Shown here piece after piece: positions 12,801 to 22,629 of a DNA stretch of 64,000 bases; the stretch's first letter is position 1; every line of letters starts with the position of its first letter. The stretch comes from Portunus trituberculatus (Eukaryota > Arthropoda > Malacostraca > Decapoda > Portunidae). The stretch spans positions 6,815,550 to 6,879,549 of the forward strand of contig NC_059272.1 in NCBI RefSeq assembly GCF_017591435.1, in the 5' to 3' direction. The position numbers were made by a program, and so were the translations under genes. The notes below the pieces were generated by a model that saw only the letters and a program-made list of their open reading frames with translations, was not told where the DNA came from and made no database searches.

Positions 12801-13457
12801 CAGTCTCATATCCAAGATTCTCCAGAAAAACTCTTTCTTCTCCTCTTCTGTCCTCTCTTCATTTTTTCAAAGCCTCCTTTCTCAACTCATTTAACATTTC
12901 TCTTTCCTTTTCACCGAGATCTCTTCTCAACCAAATCTTCCTTGTTGTTTCCTGCTGGGCTAGCCTCCATGACTTCTCCACCAATTCATCTACATCCTTT
13001 TGTGACTTAAGTTTGATTCTTATTGGCCTCATACCTTCTCTTGTGAACTTTCCAATTCTATGGAAGTCCTCTATTTCTTGTACTAGGTCTTTTCCTCCTC
13101 CTGCACCACATTAATGATATTATTTATCACCTTTTTATGTTTTTCTCTCTCCATTTTACTCGGTGTCTTATCCTCCTCCACACCAAATATCACCACACAT
13201 CTCTTTTTGTCTACAGTTTCCCTCACCAATGTCTCATTTGATTTAATAACCTTCACCACTTTCTCAGCAATCTTCTCTTCTATGATCTGTTGATCTATAA
13301 TTTCAGCAAGGCCCAAAGTTTTCTCCCAGACTCTTTGATTTCCTTTTCCAGACTTGCAACTTTGTAATTTACCTCCTTTCTTTCCACTTCTGACTTTTTT
13401 CCATTCAGCCTGCTTCTCCATCACTTTTCCTAGAGATTCTCCACATTTTTCGCAATT
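9888..13457 (-). mobile_element. LINE B2, long family B non-LTR retrotransposon
   Basis: A ~3.57-kb copy head-to-tail with B1 and almost identical to it. It starts at the same element base (cgcaatt at 13451-13457), after which the sequence passes into the abnormal homopolymer region instead of (TG)n. The two copies share breaks as well as sequence. One is a missing G in the RT (CAGGAG where CAGGGAG restores the frame) at about 11,355 here and 7765 in B1. That points to recent common origin, tandem duplication or a repeated base-calling error. Confidence 0.92.
10030..13455 (-). pseudogene. LINE B2 polyprotein (ORF1-like, endonuclease, reverse transcriptase), broken
   Basis: Same domain order as B1: coiled coil and RRM-like region (13460-13080), ORF1-type C-terminal domain, APE endonuclease (GDFNC near 12310; KSDHAVLEF near 12080), linker, RT (LNYRPVSL near 11225; YLDLKKAFDKVPH near 11000; YINDM and FADDAKLL near 10780-10720) and C-terminal domain (RPRLEYATIQWART near 10350). 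The stretch from VPQDWKR to the RT palm (11292-10894) and the following 10915-10514 are cleaner than in B1, and the B1 frameshift at 7550 is absent here. Other breaks lie near 12840, 12530, 12430, 12150, 11545 and 10335. Confidence 0.88.
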
Positions 13458-16400
13458 CACTTTAATTAGAAAAAAATTTTTATAATGGGAAAAAAAAAAA
13501 TCAAATTTTAAAATTTAAAAAAAAAAAAAAATTTTGGAAGAAAAAATTTTTAAAACAAAAATTTTTTAAATTTAAAAAATTTTGGGAAAATTTTAAAGGA
13601 AAAAAAAATTTAAAAATTTTTTTTGGAAAAGGAAAAGGGAAAAAGGGGTTTGGAAAAAGGTTTAAGGGAAAAAAAAAGGGTTTTTTAAAAAAAATGGTTT
13701 AAAAAGGGGGTAAATTTCCCTTTAAAAATTTTAAAATTTTAAATTTGGGAATTTAAAAAAAATTTTAAAAAAAAAAAAAATTAAAAATTTTTAAAAAAAT
13801 TTTGGAAATTTTTTTTAAAACAAAAAAAAAATGAAAGGGAAAAAAAAAAAATTTTTAAAAAAAAAAAAAAATTTTAAAATTTAAAAAATAAAATTTTTTC
13901 CGGTTTAAATTTTTGGGAAAAGGAAAAAAAAAAAATTTAAAGGGGAAAAAAAAAAACCAAAAAAAAATTAAAAAAGGAAAAATTAATTTTAAAAAAAAGA
14001 AAAAAAAAAAAAATAAATTGAAAAAAAACCCAACCAAAAACAACAATTGGGAAAAAAAAGGAAAAAAAATTTTTTTAAAAAATTTTAAAAAAAGGGGGAA
14101 AGGGGGGGGGGGGTTTTAAAAGGGTTTTTAAAAAAAAAGGAAAAAAATTAAAGGGGCCCCTTGGGGGTTTTAAAAAAAGGGGGGGAAAAAAAAAACCCTT
14201 GGGGTTTCAAGGGGAAAATTTAAAGAACCGGGAAAAAAAGGGTTTTGGAAGGTTTAAAACCTTTTAAAAAGGGGGGGCCCAAGGAAAAAAGGAAAAAGCC
14301 CCATAAAAAAAAAAAGCCCAAAAAAAATTTTTTAAAAAATTGGGAAAAAAAAGGGGGGGGGGGAAAAGGGGGGTTTTGGAAAAAAAAAAGGGGAAAGGGG
14401 TTTTTTAAAAAATTTTAAAAGGAAAAAAGAAAAAAGGGGGGGAAAATTAAGGAAAAAATTTGGGGGGAATTTTAAAATTTAAAAGGTTTTAAAAAAAACC
14501 GGGGGAAAAAAAAAAGGGGGGGGAATTTTTAAAAAAAAATTTTGGGAAGAGAAAAAAAAAAAAAAAATCAAAGGGGTTTGGGGGGGAAAACCCGGCAAAA
14601 AATTTTAAATTTAAAAAAAAGGGGATGGGGGAAAAATTAAAATTTCCAAAGGATGAAAATTTTAAAAAGGGAATGGGGAAAAGGGAAAAAAAAAAATTTT
14701 AAAAAGGAAAAGGGGAAAAAAAATGGGAAAAGGAAAAAAAAAAAAAGGGAAGGAAGGAAAAAAAAAATTTTTAAAAAAAAAAAAAAAAAAAAAAGGGGGA
14801 AAAAAAAAAAACCCCCCGGGGGAAAAAAAAAATTAAATAAAAATTTGGGGAAAAAAAGGGCCAAAAAAAAAATTTGGGGTTTAATTAAAAAAAAAGGGGA
14901 GGGAAAATGGGGGGGGAAAAATTTTGGAAAAAAAAGGAAAAAGAAAGGGAAAGGGGGGGGTTTTTTTTAAAGGGGTTTAATTTAAAAAAGGGGGAAAAGG
15001 AAAATTTCCCCGGAAAAAAAAAAAGGGGAAAAAGGGAAAATAAAATTTTTAAAAGGAAAAAAAAAAAAAGGGGGGGGGGAAAAAAATGGGGGCATGGGAA
15101 AAAAAATTTGGGGTTTGGGAATTAAAAAAGGGGAATTTAAAAAGGGGGTTTGGGGACGGGAATGGGGCCCAAGGAAAAAAATTTTTAAAAAAAAATGGAA
15201 AAGGGAAAATTGGGGGAAATTTAAATTTGGAAAAAATTTGGAAACCCCCCAAAAAAAAACCCCCAAAACCCAAAAAATTTTAAAAATTTTTAAAGAAATT
15301 TGGGGAAAAAGTTTTGGGGGAAAAACAAAGGAAAAAAAAAAAAAAAAAAACCCCAAAAGGGGAAAATTAAAGGGTTCCTTTAAAAAAAAAATTTTTTGGG
15401 GGCCAAAGAAAAAAGGGGGAAAAAAAAAAAAAAATTTTAAAAAAAATTTTAGAAAAAACCGGGGGTTTAAAAAAATGTTGGGTTTGAAAAAGGGTGGTTT
15501 GGGAAATTAAAAAAGGCCGGGAAAAAAGGGGAAAACCAAAAGGAAAAAGGAAAATTTGGGAAAGAAAAGGAAAAAAAACGGAAAGGGAAAAAATTTAAAA
15601 AAAAAAAGGGGTTTTAAAATTTAAAAAAAAAAAAAAATTTTAAAAAGGGAAAAAAGGTTGAAAAAAAGGAAATTAAAGGGTTAAAAAAAAAAAAAGGGGA
15701 AAAAAAAAAAGGGGAAAAAAGGGAAAAAAATTTCAAAAAGGGGGGGAAAAAAAAAAGGGGGGAGAAAAAACCCTTTTGGGGAAATTATGGGAAACAGGGA
15801 AAAAAAGAATTGCGGGAAAAGGGGAAAAATTTGTAAATAAATTTAAAAAAAAAAAGGTTGGGAAAAAAAATTTAAAAAGGAAAAGGGGGGAAAAAAAATA
15901 AAAATTTTAAATTTGGGTGGGAAGGGGGGAAAAGGGGGAAAAAATGGAAATTCCTTGGAAAAAAAACAAAAGGGAAAATTTTTAAAAAAACTTTAAAAAA
16001 TGGGAAAATTTGGAGGGGGGGCCCCAAAAGGAAAAAGGGGGGGTTTTTTGGGAATTTGGGGGAAAAGGAAAAAAGGGATTTAAAAAAAAAAAAAGGAAAA
16101 AAGGGAAGGAAAGATTTTTTGGGAAAAATTTGGAAAAAATTAAGGAAGGGAAAAAGGGGAAAAGGGGAAAAAGGCCAAAGGGAAAAGGTTGGCCCTTTTT
16201 TCCCAACATAAATGGGTGGTTGGGGGTTTTAAATTTGGAAACAAAAAAATTGTTTTAAAATGAAAAAACAAAGAAGGGGAAAACCCCAAAATTTGGAAAA
16301 AAAAATGGGGAAAAAAAAAGGGTTAAAGGGAAAAAGGGAAAAAGGGGTTTAAAAAAAAAAAAAGGGGGGAAAAAAGGGAAAAAGGGAAGGTTAAAAAAAA

Positions 16401-16470
16401 AAAAAAAAAGGGGGGAAAACCCAAGGGTTTTAAAAAAAAAAAAAAGGGAAAGGAATTAAAAATTGAAATT
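13458..16470. other. Corrupted low-complexity block, probable sequencing or assembly artefact over a LINE
   Basis: Three kilobases consist almost wholly of runs of A, G and T with few C and no periodicity, unlike any microsatellite here. The right edge fades into readable LINE B 3' UTR on plus. At 16441-16490 the text aligns loosely with the expected LINE text (aaggaat..., gaaattttaagaaaagctgg against gattttaagaaaaagctgg). Around 16203-16260, caacataaatggg and later blocks follow the expected B-family order (caacaaaaatggtg). The left edge is the 5' end of B2. The simplest reading is a plus-strand family B LINE whose bases were badly called. ORFs in it have no meaning. Confidence 0.8.
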
Positions 16471-16564
16471 TTAAGAAAAGCTGGACATTAATAGATATGG
16501 AGACGGGACAACACGAGCATAGCTCTTTTCCGTATGTTACAATTAGGTAAATACAATTAGGTAA

Positions 16565-16566
<2 letters not shown>
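16471..16566 (+). mobile_element. LINE B3, readable 3' end of a plus-strand family B copy
   Basis: From gctggacattaatagatat to the duplicated ACAATTAGGTAAAT tail this matches the reverse complement of 6291-6380 almost exactly. It then runs into (AC)n. Its upstream part is presumably the corrupted block at 13458-16470, which makes B2 and B3 an inverted pair. Confidence 0.85.

Positions 16567-16647
<81 letters not shown>
16567..16647. repeat. (AC)n between LINE B3 and LINE A3
   Basis: About 40 AC units follow the B3 tail and directly precede the truncated A3 fragment. Confidence 0.96.
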
Positions 16648-16651
<4 letters not shown>

Positions 16652-16863
16652 AGGTAAAGAAACTAAGGAAGGGACGATGTCTGAGAGATGTTAAAAATTT
16701 AGTTTCATAAAGATGTGTTGAGACTTGGAACAGTTTGAGTGAGGAAGTGGTGTCAGCAAAGAGTGTTTATAGTTTTAAAGAAAAATTGGATAAGTGTAGA
16801 TATGGAGACGGGACCACACGAGCATAAAGCCCAGGCCCTGTAAAACTACAACTAGGTAAATAC
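16648..16863 (+). mobile_element. LINE A3, short 3' fragment of family A
   Basis: This ~215-base fragment matches the reverse complement of 957-1175 (aaactaaggaagggacgatg through the taggtaaatac tail). It is severely 5'-truncated, begins against (AC)n and ends against a second (AC)n after an eight-base interruption. It contains only the end of the C-terminal coding region and the 3' UTR. Confidence 0.92.
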
Positions 16864-16870
16864 CGTAAGT

Positions 16871-16871
<1 letters not shown>

Positions 16872-16940
<69 letters not shown>
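16872..16940. repeat. (AC)n after LINE A3
   Basis: About 34 AC units. The following 16941-17065 is AT-rich and shows no feature. Confidence 0.96.
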
Positions 16941-16942
<2 letters not shown>

Positions 16943-17065
16943 TTATTTAGCCTTTTTTTTACATTTACATTCTATTGTCACATAAGTTTTAGAAAATAAA
17001 ATTTTACTCAACCATGTTTGTTCACCTGCAGTACATTACTCCATATTAGTCAATATGCAAATACA

Positions 17066-17248
17066 TTAATTAGCTTCAAACTTAGTCTGAGCTGCCTGTT
17101 CGGTCATATTACTTATTTTTTTTATTAACACACACACAGGCTTATCTGAAGATCGGAAATAATGAGCTCTGAGCTCGTTCCGTAGGGTAACGTCTGGCTG
17201 TCTCGTCAGAGACTGCAGCAGATCAAAAACACGCTGCCGAAAGGCCAA
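17066..17248 (-). CDS. Unrecognised 60-codon open frame, possibly exonic
   Basis: The frame reads through FRQRVFDLLQSLTRQPDVT and LRNELRAHYFRSSDKPVCV, then KKISNMTEQAAQTKFEAN and a stop. It has a balanced amino-acid mix and several CpGs, unlike the AT-rich flanks. It has no ATG: the first codon is TTG, and the frame stays open upstream for some codons, so it would have to be an internal or terminal exon. I do not recognise a family. It lies beside the repeat at 17252 and may be part of an unknown element. Confidence 0.25.
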   Translation of the reverse strand: MAFRQRVFDLLQSLTRQPDVTLRNELRAHYFRSSDKPVCVLIKKISNMTEQAAQTKFEAN

Positions 17249-17251
17249 GGC

Positions 17252-17338
17252 ACAAAGGGCACAGTAGCTCAGCTGTTTGATCTCTGGCTTTGAAGATTTG
17301 TGATCTTTCCCATACCAGGATTCATTTCAATCAATATG
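17252..17338 (+). repeat. Dispersed repeat with a tRNA-like head (possible SINE), copy 2
   Basis: This matches the reverse complement of 6139-6226, with the same TAGCTCAGCTG A-box-like start, CATACCAGGATTCATTT block and TCAATATGCCA end. In both copies the last bases include an ATG followed by a short open stretch and a GT donor-like site (GTAAGT at 17371 here). Homology ends at this ATG. Confidence 0.42.
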
Positions 17339-17910
17339 CCAAGAAAATCTCCCAAAACTTTAGTCACTTTGTAAGTTGTTTGCAATTTTTAGCTGATTTA
17401 TAAATTGACAAGTGCTAACAGTTAGCTCGGAGCAGCTAGCGGCTTGGGTAGGTGTTAGCTCCTCCCTGTCAGCTGTTTTGTTTTTAACAAATCTTGGAAG
17501 AGGGAACTCTGCCATCTTTTTACAACTGTGTCAGCTGCAATTGGCTATTTATGTCATAGAAAGACATTGAGCGTCATCAAGAGCTATGCAGATGAATTCG
17601 TTCCGGTCACTGTTAGTTAATAGTGAACAGTTGTTGGCCCCATGGAACGCATCCATATTGTCTGGATTTAGTTAATGACTGTAACATATATAGACCTACT
17701 CAGAGTTGGTAGAGCAATTATTTGGTATTCAAATTGTTTTTAATAACTATATTATTGAAAGAGTCAACAACTCTCATTAAGACTTTTAAAACGTACAACC
17801 ATTTATCATTCAAGTAAACTACCATTTCATCTACACAATTACTTATAAGAAATTACATGTAGTAAACACTAGGAGTGGTCGACAGCCCGAACATAGCAAT
17901 TATTTTCTGA
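17339..17910. other. No recognised feature
   Basis: Unique-looking, mostly AT-rich sequence. I see no convincing ORF, RNA gene or repeat. Confidence 0.6.
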
Positions 17911-18010
17911 GTGTACGAATCATCGTTTTTCTTGTGTACGAAACATCATTTTTACTTGTGTACGAAACATCGATTTTACTTGTGTACGAATCGTCGTGGG
18001 TACGAAACGT
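17911..18010 (+). repeat. 23-24-bp minisatellite, about 4.5 units, upstream of LINE C
   Basis: GTGTACGAA starts at 17911, 17934, 17958 and 17982, with a degenerate fifth copy (GGTACGAA) near 17999, so the period is 23-24 bases. Each unit carries ACGAAWC and a T-run. It lies directly before the GC-rich start of LINE C and could be its 5' UTR or promoter repeat, which is inference. Confidence 0.85.
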
Positions 18011-18115
18011 CTCGCTCCCGGGCGCCACGCGTGTGTTGAGCCCACAGGTGCCTGACCACTCTCACAGCAACAAGGCTTCCCTTAGCTGGTAGCTAAGGGA
18101 AGTGGCAGTGAAGAG

Positions 18116-18945
18116 ATGAGTGTGGAAGAAGACAGTAGTTTGGAGGAGGCAAGTAGGGAGTCAAAGGTACAGGAGGAGGCCAGGGGAGGGGCTAGGAGCA
18201 AGAGAGTACAAGATGCCGCCAGACACAGGTCAACGGTAAAGGTACACAGGAGGACAATGGAAAGAGAGGTCAGGAGGACCAGGGTAATGTTGGAGATTGA
18301 GATAGGGATAGTAGAGGTAAGGATCATAGTGAGTCAGCATGGATGGGCGTAGGTCGGCAATCTTGGTGACATATGCAGGATGGCAAGCGGCTATGGCTCA
18401 AGACAGGGAGTAAAGTTAGGAGGATGTGCTTATTTGGAGACAGCCTGATGAGTGGAGTAGAAAAAGAGATATACTCCCTGTCCAAAGGTGGCTAGAAGAT
18501 AATAGACAAGAGCAGATCAGGGGCCAATATCCAGGTTATCCGTGAGGCGGTAATGAATTCCCTCCACCAGATGGAGCCCGAAGACCTGGTGGTGATAGAG
18601 GGAGGAGAAAACGGGCTGGAAGATATAGGAGGATGGGAAACAATTAGAGTGATGGAGGAAATAGTTAGACTGGTGTAACGCAAGATACACAGGAGGCCCT
18701 TGATGATGTGTATCCCTAAGAGGTGGGACAAGGAGGGTAAGGTCATTGTCTGGGAAAGGAGATGGGTAAATGGAAAGTTGGTAGGAAGGCTGGAAGACTG
18801 GAAATGTGATGGGATGCAGTTGTGGGAGAGGATGGACTGGAGGCAGGTGTGGACACAGGACAGTGTGCATATGTCCAATATAGGAAAGGTGTGGGTGGCT
18901 TGGAACCTGGTGGAGTGGGCTCAGCGATGGGAGGAAGGAGGATAG
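18116..18945 (+). pseudogene. LINE C ORF1 with GDSL/SGNH esterase-like domain, broken
   Basis: The N-terminal part (18116-18352) is charged (SVEEDSSLEEASRES, then Arg-rich). A frameshift leads to a frame from ATG 18373 that reads KRLWLKTGSKVRRM, then CLFGDSLMSGVEKEI (block I, catalytic-Ser GDSL). Further blocks are VVIEGGENGLED (block III, GxN) and QDSVHMSNIGKVW (block V, DxxH). These three blocks, in this order and spacing over ~160 residues, are the SGNH hydrolase signature. Two in-frame stops break it (TAG near 18494, TAA near 18676). ORF1 proteins of this type are thought to bind RNA or membranes for their LINE. No RNA-recognition motif is evident. It ends about 150 bases before ORF2. Confidence 0.7.
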
Positions 18946-19109
18946 GAGGGAGGAATAGGATAGAATCCGAAGAGGAGGGGCGGGTGTTTTTATGAGAGAA
19001 AAGGAGGACAGAAGCATTAAAAAGAGCAGGCTACCGAGAGAAAGGGAACCTGTGGGAAAAGAGTGCGAATGCAAAAGGAAGAGGAGGTACCCACAGGGTG
19101 TCAGGATGC

Positions 19110-22100
19110 ATGAAAATTGGGTGTGTGAATGTGAGAGGATGGGGTACTGTGAAATTTGAGGACATGTCTAAGGAGCTTGAAGAGTGGCATTTTGACTTAG
19201 TCGGAATGACAGAGACACACCTGAGGGATGATGTGCAAGCGGATGGTAGTGAGTATGTGACGATTGGAAAGGGACGGAAGGTTCAGGACAGAGTAGGAGG
19301 AGGAGTAGCTTCCATGTACAGGAAGGAAAGAAATTTTAGAGTAGAAAAACTAGATGTAGGAAGCTGTGCCATGAGTGAGGATATTCTAGCAGTGAAGGTA
19401 GAGTGTACAGGTGAGCATAGGAAGTGTGAAAGTGTGGTGGTGAGTGTAGCATACATGACAGTAGAGGATGAGAGAGTAGTGAGAGAGAACAGCAGGAAGT
19501 ATGGTATTCTAAGGAAGATCGTGGGAGAATGTGCTGGAGAGAGTGATTGTTATGGGAGATATGAACGCACATGTAGATATACTGTACTAGGCAAGCAAAT
19601 GAACAGGAATGGAGAAATGCTTGACGGCTTTGTAAATGAGATGGAGTTGGAGAACCTGAACGAGACCCTGGCTGAAGTACGAGTGACTTGGTGTGCGAGG
19701 AACCAGGAGTCTGCGATTGATTATATGTTAGTGAATAGGAGAATGCGTGAGATAGTGGACCGCATGTGGATTGACAAGGATGGAACGATTGACACTGTCT
19801 CGGACCATAATATGCTGGTGCTGGAGTGTAAGTTGAATGGGAGACAGAATAGGAATACAAAAGCTAAGAGGAGAAGGTGGAGGCTAAGGGATGCAGGATG
19901 GGAGAATTTCCAGGTAGACCTGAGTGAGAGATGCTGGGAAGATGAAAGCTTGAATGATGTGGATAAATTGAATGATAGATTTATTGAGAATGTGAGGAAC
20001 ACAGCTGCCAGCCAGATAGGGTATGTGAGAACGAGTGCCAGAAAGCATACACGTAAGCCATGGTGGAACGATGAGGTTAGGGATACCAGGAGAGAGAGAA
20101 AGAGATTAAATAGAGTGTGTAGACAGCTGAGAAAGAGGAGGCATGAGAGTGAAGAGGCAGAAAGTGATTACCAGAATGCATGGACAGCATATGTGAGGCA
20201 GCAGCGAGTGATGAAGCAAAAGATAATGAATGCCAAGGGTAGGTGTGAGAGAAGCGTGATTCAGTCCCTCAGAGAGAAAGGGGTGGGTGGAAGGTGGCAA
20301 AGAATGGTATAGATTCCTGAGGGGTGAGGGGATGTCTGACCGTGAAAATGTGGAGAGCCTCAAGGTGAATGGGACAGTGGTGACAGATAAGGAAGAGATG
20401 AGAAAGGTGATCAAAGAGTTCTGGGAAGAGATTGGAGGTGTAGGTGAGATACTTCATGTGAAAGAAGGGTGTGTGACACTGGAGAGAAAGGATGTGGATG
20501 AATTGAATGAAAGAATCAGCAGAGAGGAAGTGAAGAAATGTGTGAAAAGGCAAAAGAATGATAAGGCAGCAGGGCCAGATGAGATACCATATGAGATGTA
20601 CAAAAACGGAGAAGTTGTGATTGATAGGATGACTGAGCTCTTTAACCAGGTGTGGGAGGAAAAGAGAGTGCCAAGAGTGTGGAATGAATGTAGGGTGACT
20701 GTTGCAAAAGGGAGGATACAAGAGTAAAGATGAGTTGAAAAACTACAGGCCCATTGCATTAGTAAATACAGTGGGTAAAGTGTTCAGTGGTGTGCTGAAT
20801 GAAAGATTGTGTAAATGGATTGAACAAACTGGAGTGCTGGGTGAAGAACAGAATGGTTTCCGTGTGGATAGGAGAGCTGAAGAAAACATGTTTGTGGTGA
20901 ATGAACTGATTGAGAGGAAAAGGAATACTTGGGTTTTCTGGATATAGAGAAAGTGTATGACAGGGTGAATAGAAGAATGTTAGGCAGAGTCTTAGAAAAG
21001 ATTGGACTGAGTTCAAAGATAATTAGTCCACATACATACTTATGTATGTGGACACGAGGGCTAGATACATACTAGGGGACATAGAAAAAGACTGGGTAAA
21101 GAGTGAGAGAGGAGTCAGGCAGGGTTGTATTTTGTCACAAACCCTCTTCAGTTTATATACAGAGGAATTGGCTACCAGAATGAGAAGGATGAATGCAGGA
21201 GTAAAGGTGGGGAATGATAGGGTATGTGTGCTCTTGTATGCAGATGATGTGGTAGTCATGAGTGAATCAGCAGAGGAGCTCCAAAGTCTCCTGGATGTTG
21301 TAGATGGCTATGGAAGAGACTTTGGGGTGAGATTCAGCAGTGAGAAGAGCAAGGTGATGGTTGTGAATAGGTCAGATGACGAAAGAAACTTGGTGTGGAG
21401 ACTGGGAGAAAATGAGGTGCAACAGGCTGATGAATACAAGTATCTGGGGATGTGGATGAGTCCATATGGCTGTGTGAAAGCAAAAAATGAAAAGATGTGC
21501 TTGGTGAACCAGTGGGTGGGTCGACTAGGAAGTGCAGCAAGGATGAGAGCCAACAAGTATGATGTGCTGTGCGAAGTTTGGAAGAGTGTGGCTGTTCCAA
21601 GCATCATGTATAGTATGGATGTGATGACGTGGAATGAAAGTGAATTAGAGAAGCTAGAAATAGGACAGAACAGAGTAGCCAGAATGGCTCTAAATGCACC
21701 AGGGTCTGCAGTGATAGAGGCATTAAGGAGAGACATGGGATGGAGTACTTTCAGAAAGAGGCATGTGAAGGCAACGGCTAGAAGGCTAGAAGGCTAGGCT
21801 AGAACGAATGAATGATGCCAGAATAGTTAGGAAGGTATTTCTATGAAATGTTAGGAATAGCAGGTGGGGGAAGAAGTGTGTCAGGATGGTAGTGAAGAGT
21901 GGTCTGGAAACTAGTTGGGCATTTTAGTGAGTTGAGGGGAAACATGTTGAGAGTGACTGGAGCATGATTGTTAGAAATGGAGAGGATCCAGACTGGGATG
22001 TAAGGAAGTGGAAGAGAGAGTTAGACAGAAGGGTAAGGTGTATTGGACTGAGTGAATGGAGGAATAGGATGGAACAAAAGAGTACTCTGGAGTGGTATAG

Positions 22101-22323
22101 GGAGAAAGAGGCCCCAATGTATGAAAAGTGGTATGATGGCAGCCTGGGGGGTGACCTCTTCCGAGCTAGGGCACAGTGCATGAATGTGAATGCAAGGAGT
22201 TACAGATGGTCAGAGTCCAGCAGCGAGGTGTGTCAGATGTGTGACTCGGGAGAGGACGAGATGGTGGAGCATGTGATGCTGGAGTGTGTGAAGTATGCCA
22301 GAGACAGGAATGAGATGATGTAA
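19110..22323 (+). pseudogene. LINE C ORF2: APE endonuclease, reverse transcriptase, zinc knuckle; broken
   Basis: The first ATG in frame is 19110 (MKIGCVNVRGW); the frame is open a little further upstream. APE endonuclease motifs: CVNVRGW, GMTETHL, SAIDYMLVNRR and TVSDHNMLVLE. A linker with KPWWNDEVRDTRRERKRLNR follows. RT motifs: KAAGPDEIPYEMY, LKNYRPIALVN, FLDIEKVYDRVN (readable after frame correction at about 20940), RGVRQGCILSQTLFSLY and LLYADDVVVMS. The tail (21964-22323) holds CQMCDSGEDEMVEHVMLEC, a C-x2-C...H-x4-C knuckle. Breaks: frameshifts near 20285, 20715, 20938 and 21800-21960, plus a local inverted duplication at 21026-21053 that replaces RT residues just upstream of MYVDTRARYI. 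ORF2 would nick and reverse-transcribe at the target. Confidence 0.87.
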
Positions 22324-22554
22324 GTGGTGCTGAGGGAATTGGGGGATGCCAGGGTGGAGAAGACTGGAAGGGAATGGATGGTGTTGCTGCTGGGACTGTG
22401 TGGAGACACAAGTGAAAGGATGATAGGAGTGAAAGGATGATATAAGCTGTCAAGGAGTTTCTGGAGAGAATATGGAGTGCCAGATGCAGTGATTAGTAGT
22501 ATTAAGGATGGTGTCTGGTTTAGGTTCTTGCTGCCTTTTTTTCTTTCTTTTTAT

Positions 22555-22614
22555 CCCCTACAGGAGCTGCCGATACTAAGGCCTGCCACAGGAGAAATCC
22601 TGGGACACCTGTAG
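22555..22614 (+). promoter_or_regulatory. LINE C 3' UTR nested hairpins
   Basis: An outer pair of CTACAGG (near 22557) and CCTGTAG (near 22608) encloses a small hairpin, CAGGA-GAAA-TCCTG at 22589-22602, with a GNRA-type loop. Stem-loops near the 3' end of LINE RNAs are often what the RT recognises. That role here is inference. Confidence 0.45.
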
Positions 22615-22629
22615 AATCAAGGTCAAGAT

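Larger units (their letters stand above)
18011..22620 (+). mobile_element. LINE C, near full-length non-LTR retrotransposon
   Basis: This ~4.6-kb plus-strand element has a GC-rich 5' leader (from about 18011), an ORF1 with GDSL/SGNH esterase motifs, an ORF2 with APE endonuclease, RT and a C-terminal zinc knuckle, and a 3' UTR with nested hairpins ending near GGTCAAGATCAAATAAAA. It is unrelated in detail to families A and B. Esterase-type ORF1 proteins are known from CR1/L2-like clades, whereas a zinc-knuckle tail is more usual in I/R1-like and L1-like clades, so the clade stays open. No target-site duplication was found by eye. Confidence 0.85.

Noticed and set aside
13855..16258. Several lysine- or phenylalanine-rich ORFs
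   Set aside because: They fall in the corrupted homopolymer block; the residues only reflect AAA/TTT/GGG runs.
13458..16646. Fold-back (palindromic) read artefact centred on 13457
   Set aside because: A simple fold-back would be followed, after the LINE tail and (AC)n, by the B1 5' sequence in reverse. Instead A3 follows, so an inverted LINE copy fits better than a mirror read.
17336..17370. Short coding exon MPRKSPKTLVT with a GTAAGT donor
   Set aside because: Only 35 bases and no downstream exon recognised. Kept as part of the repeat finding and not called as a gene.
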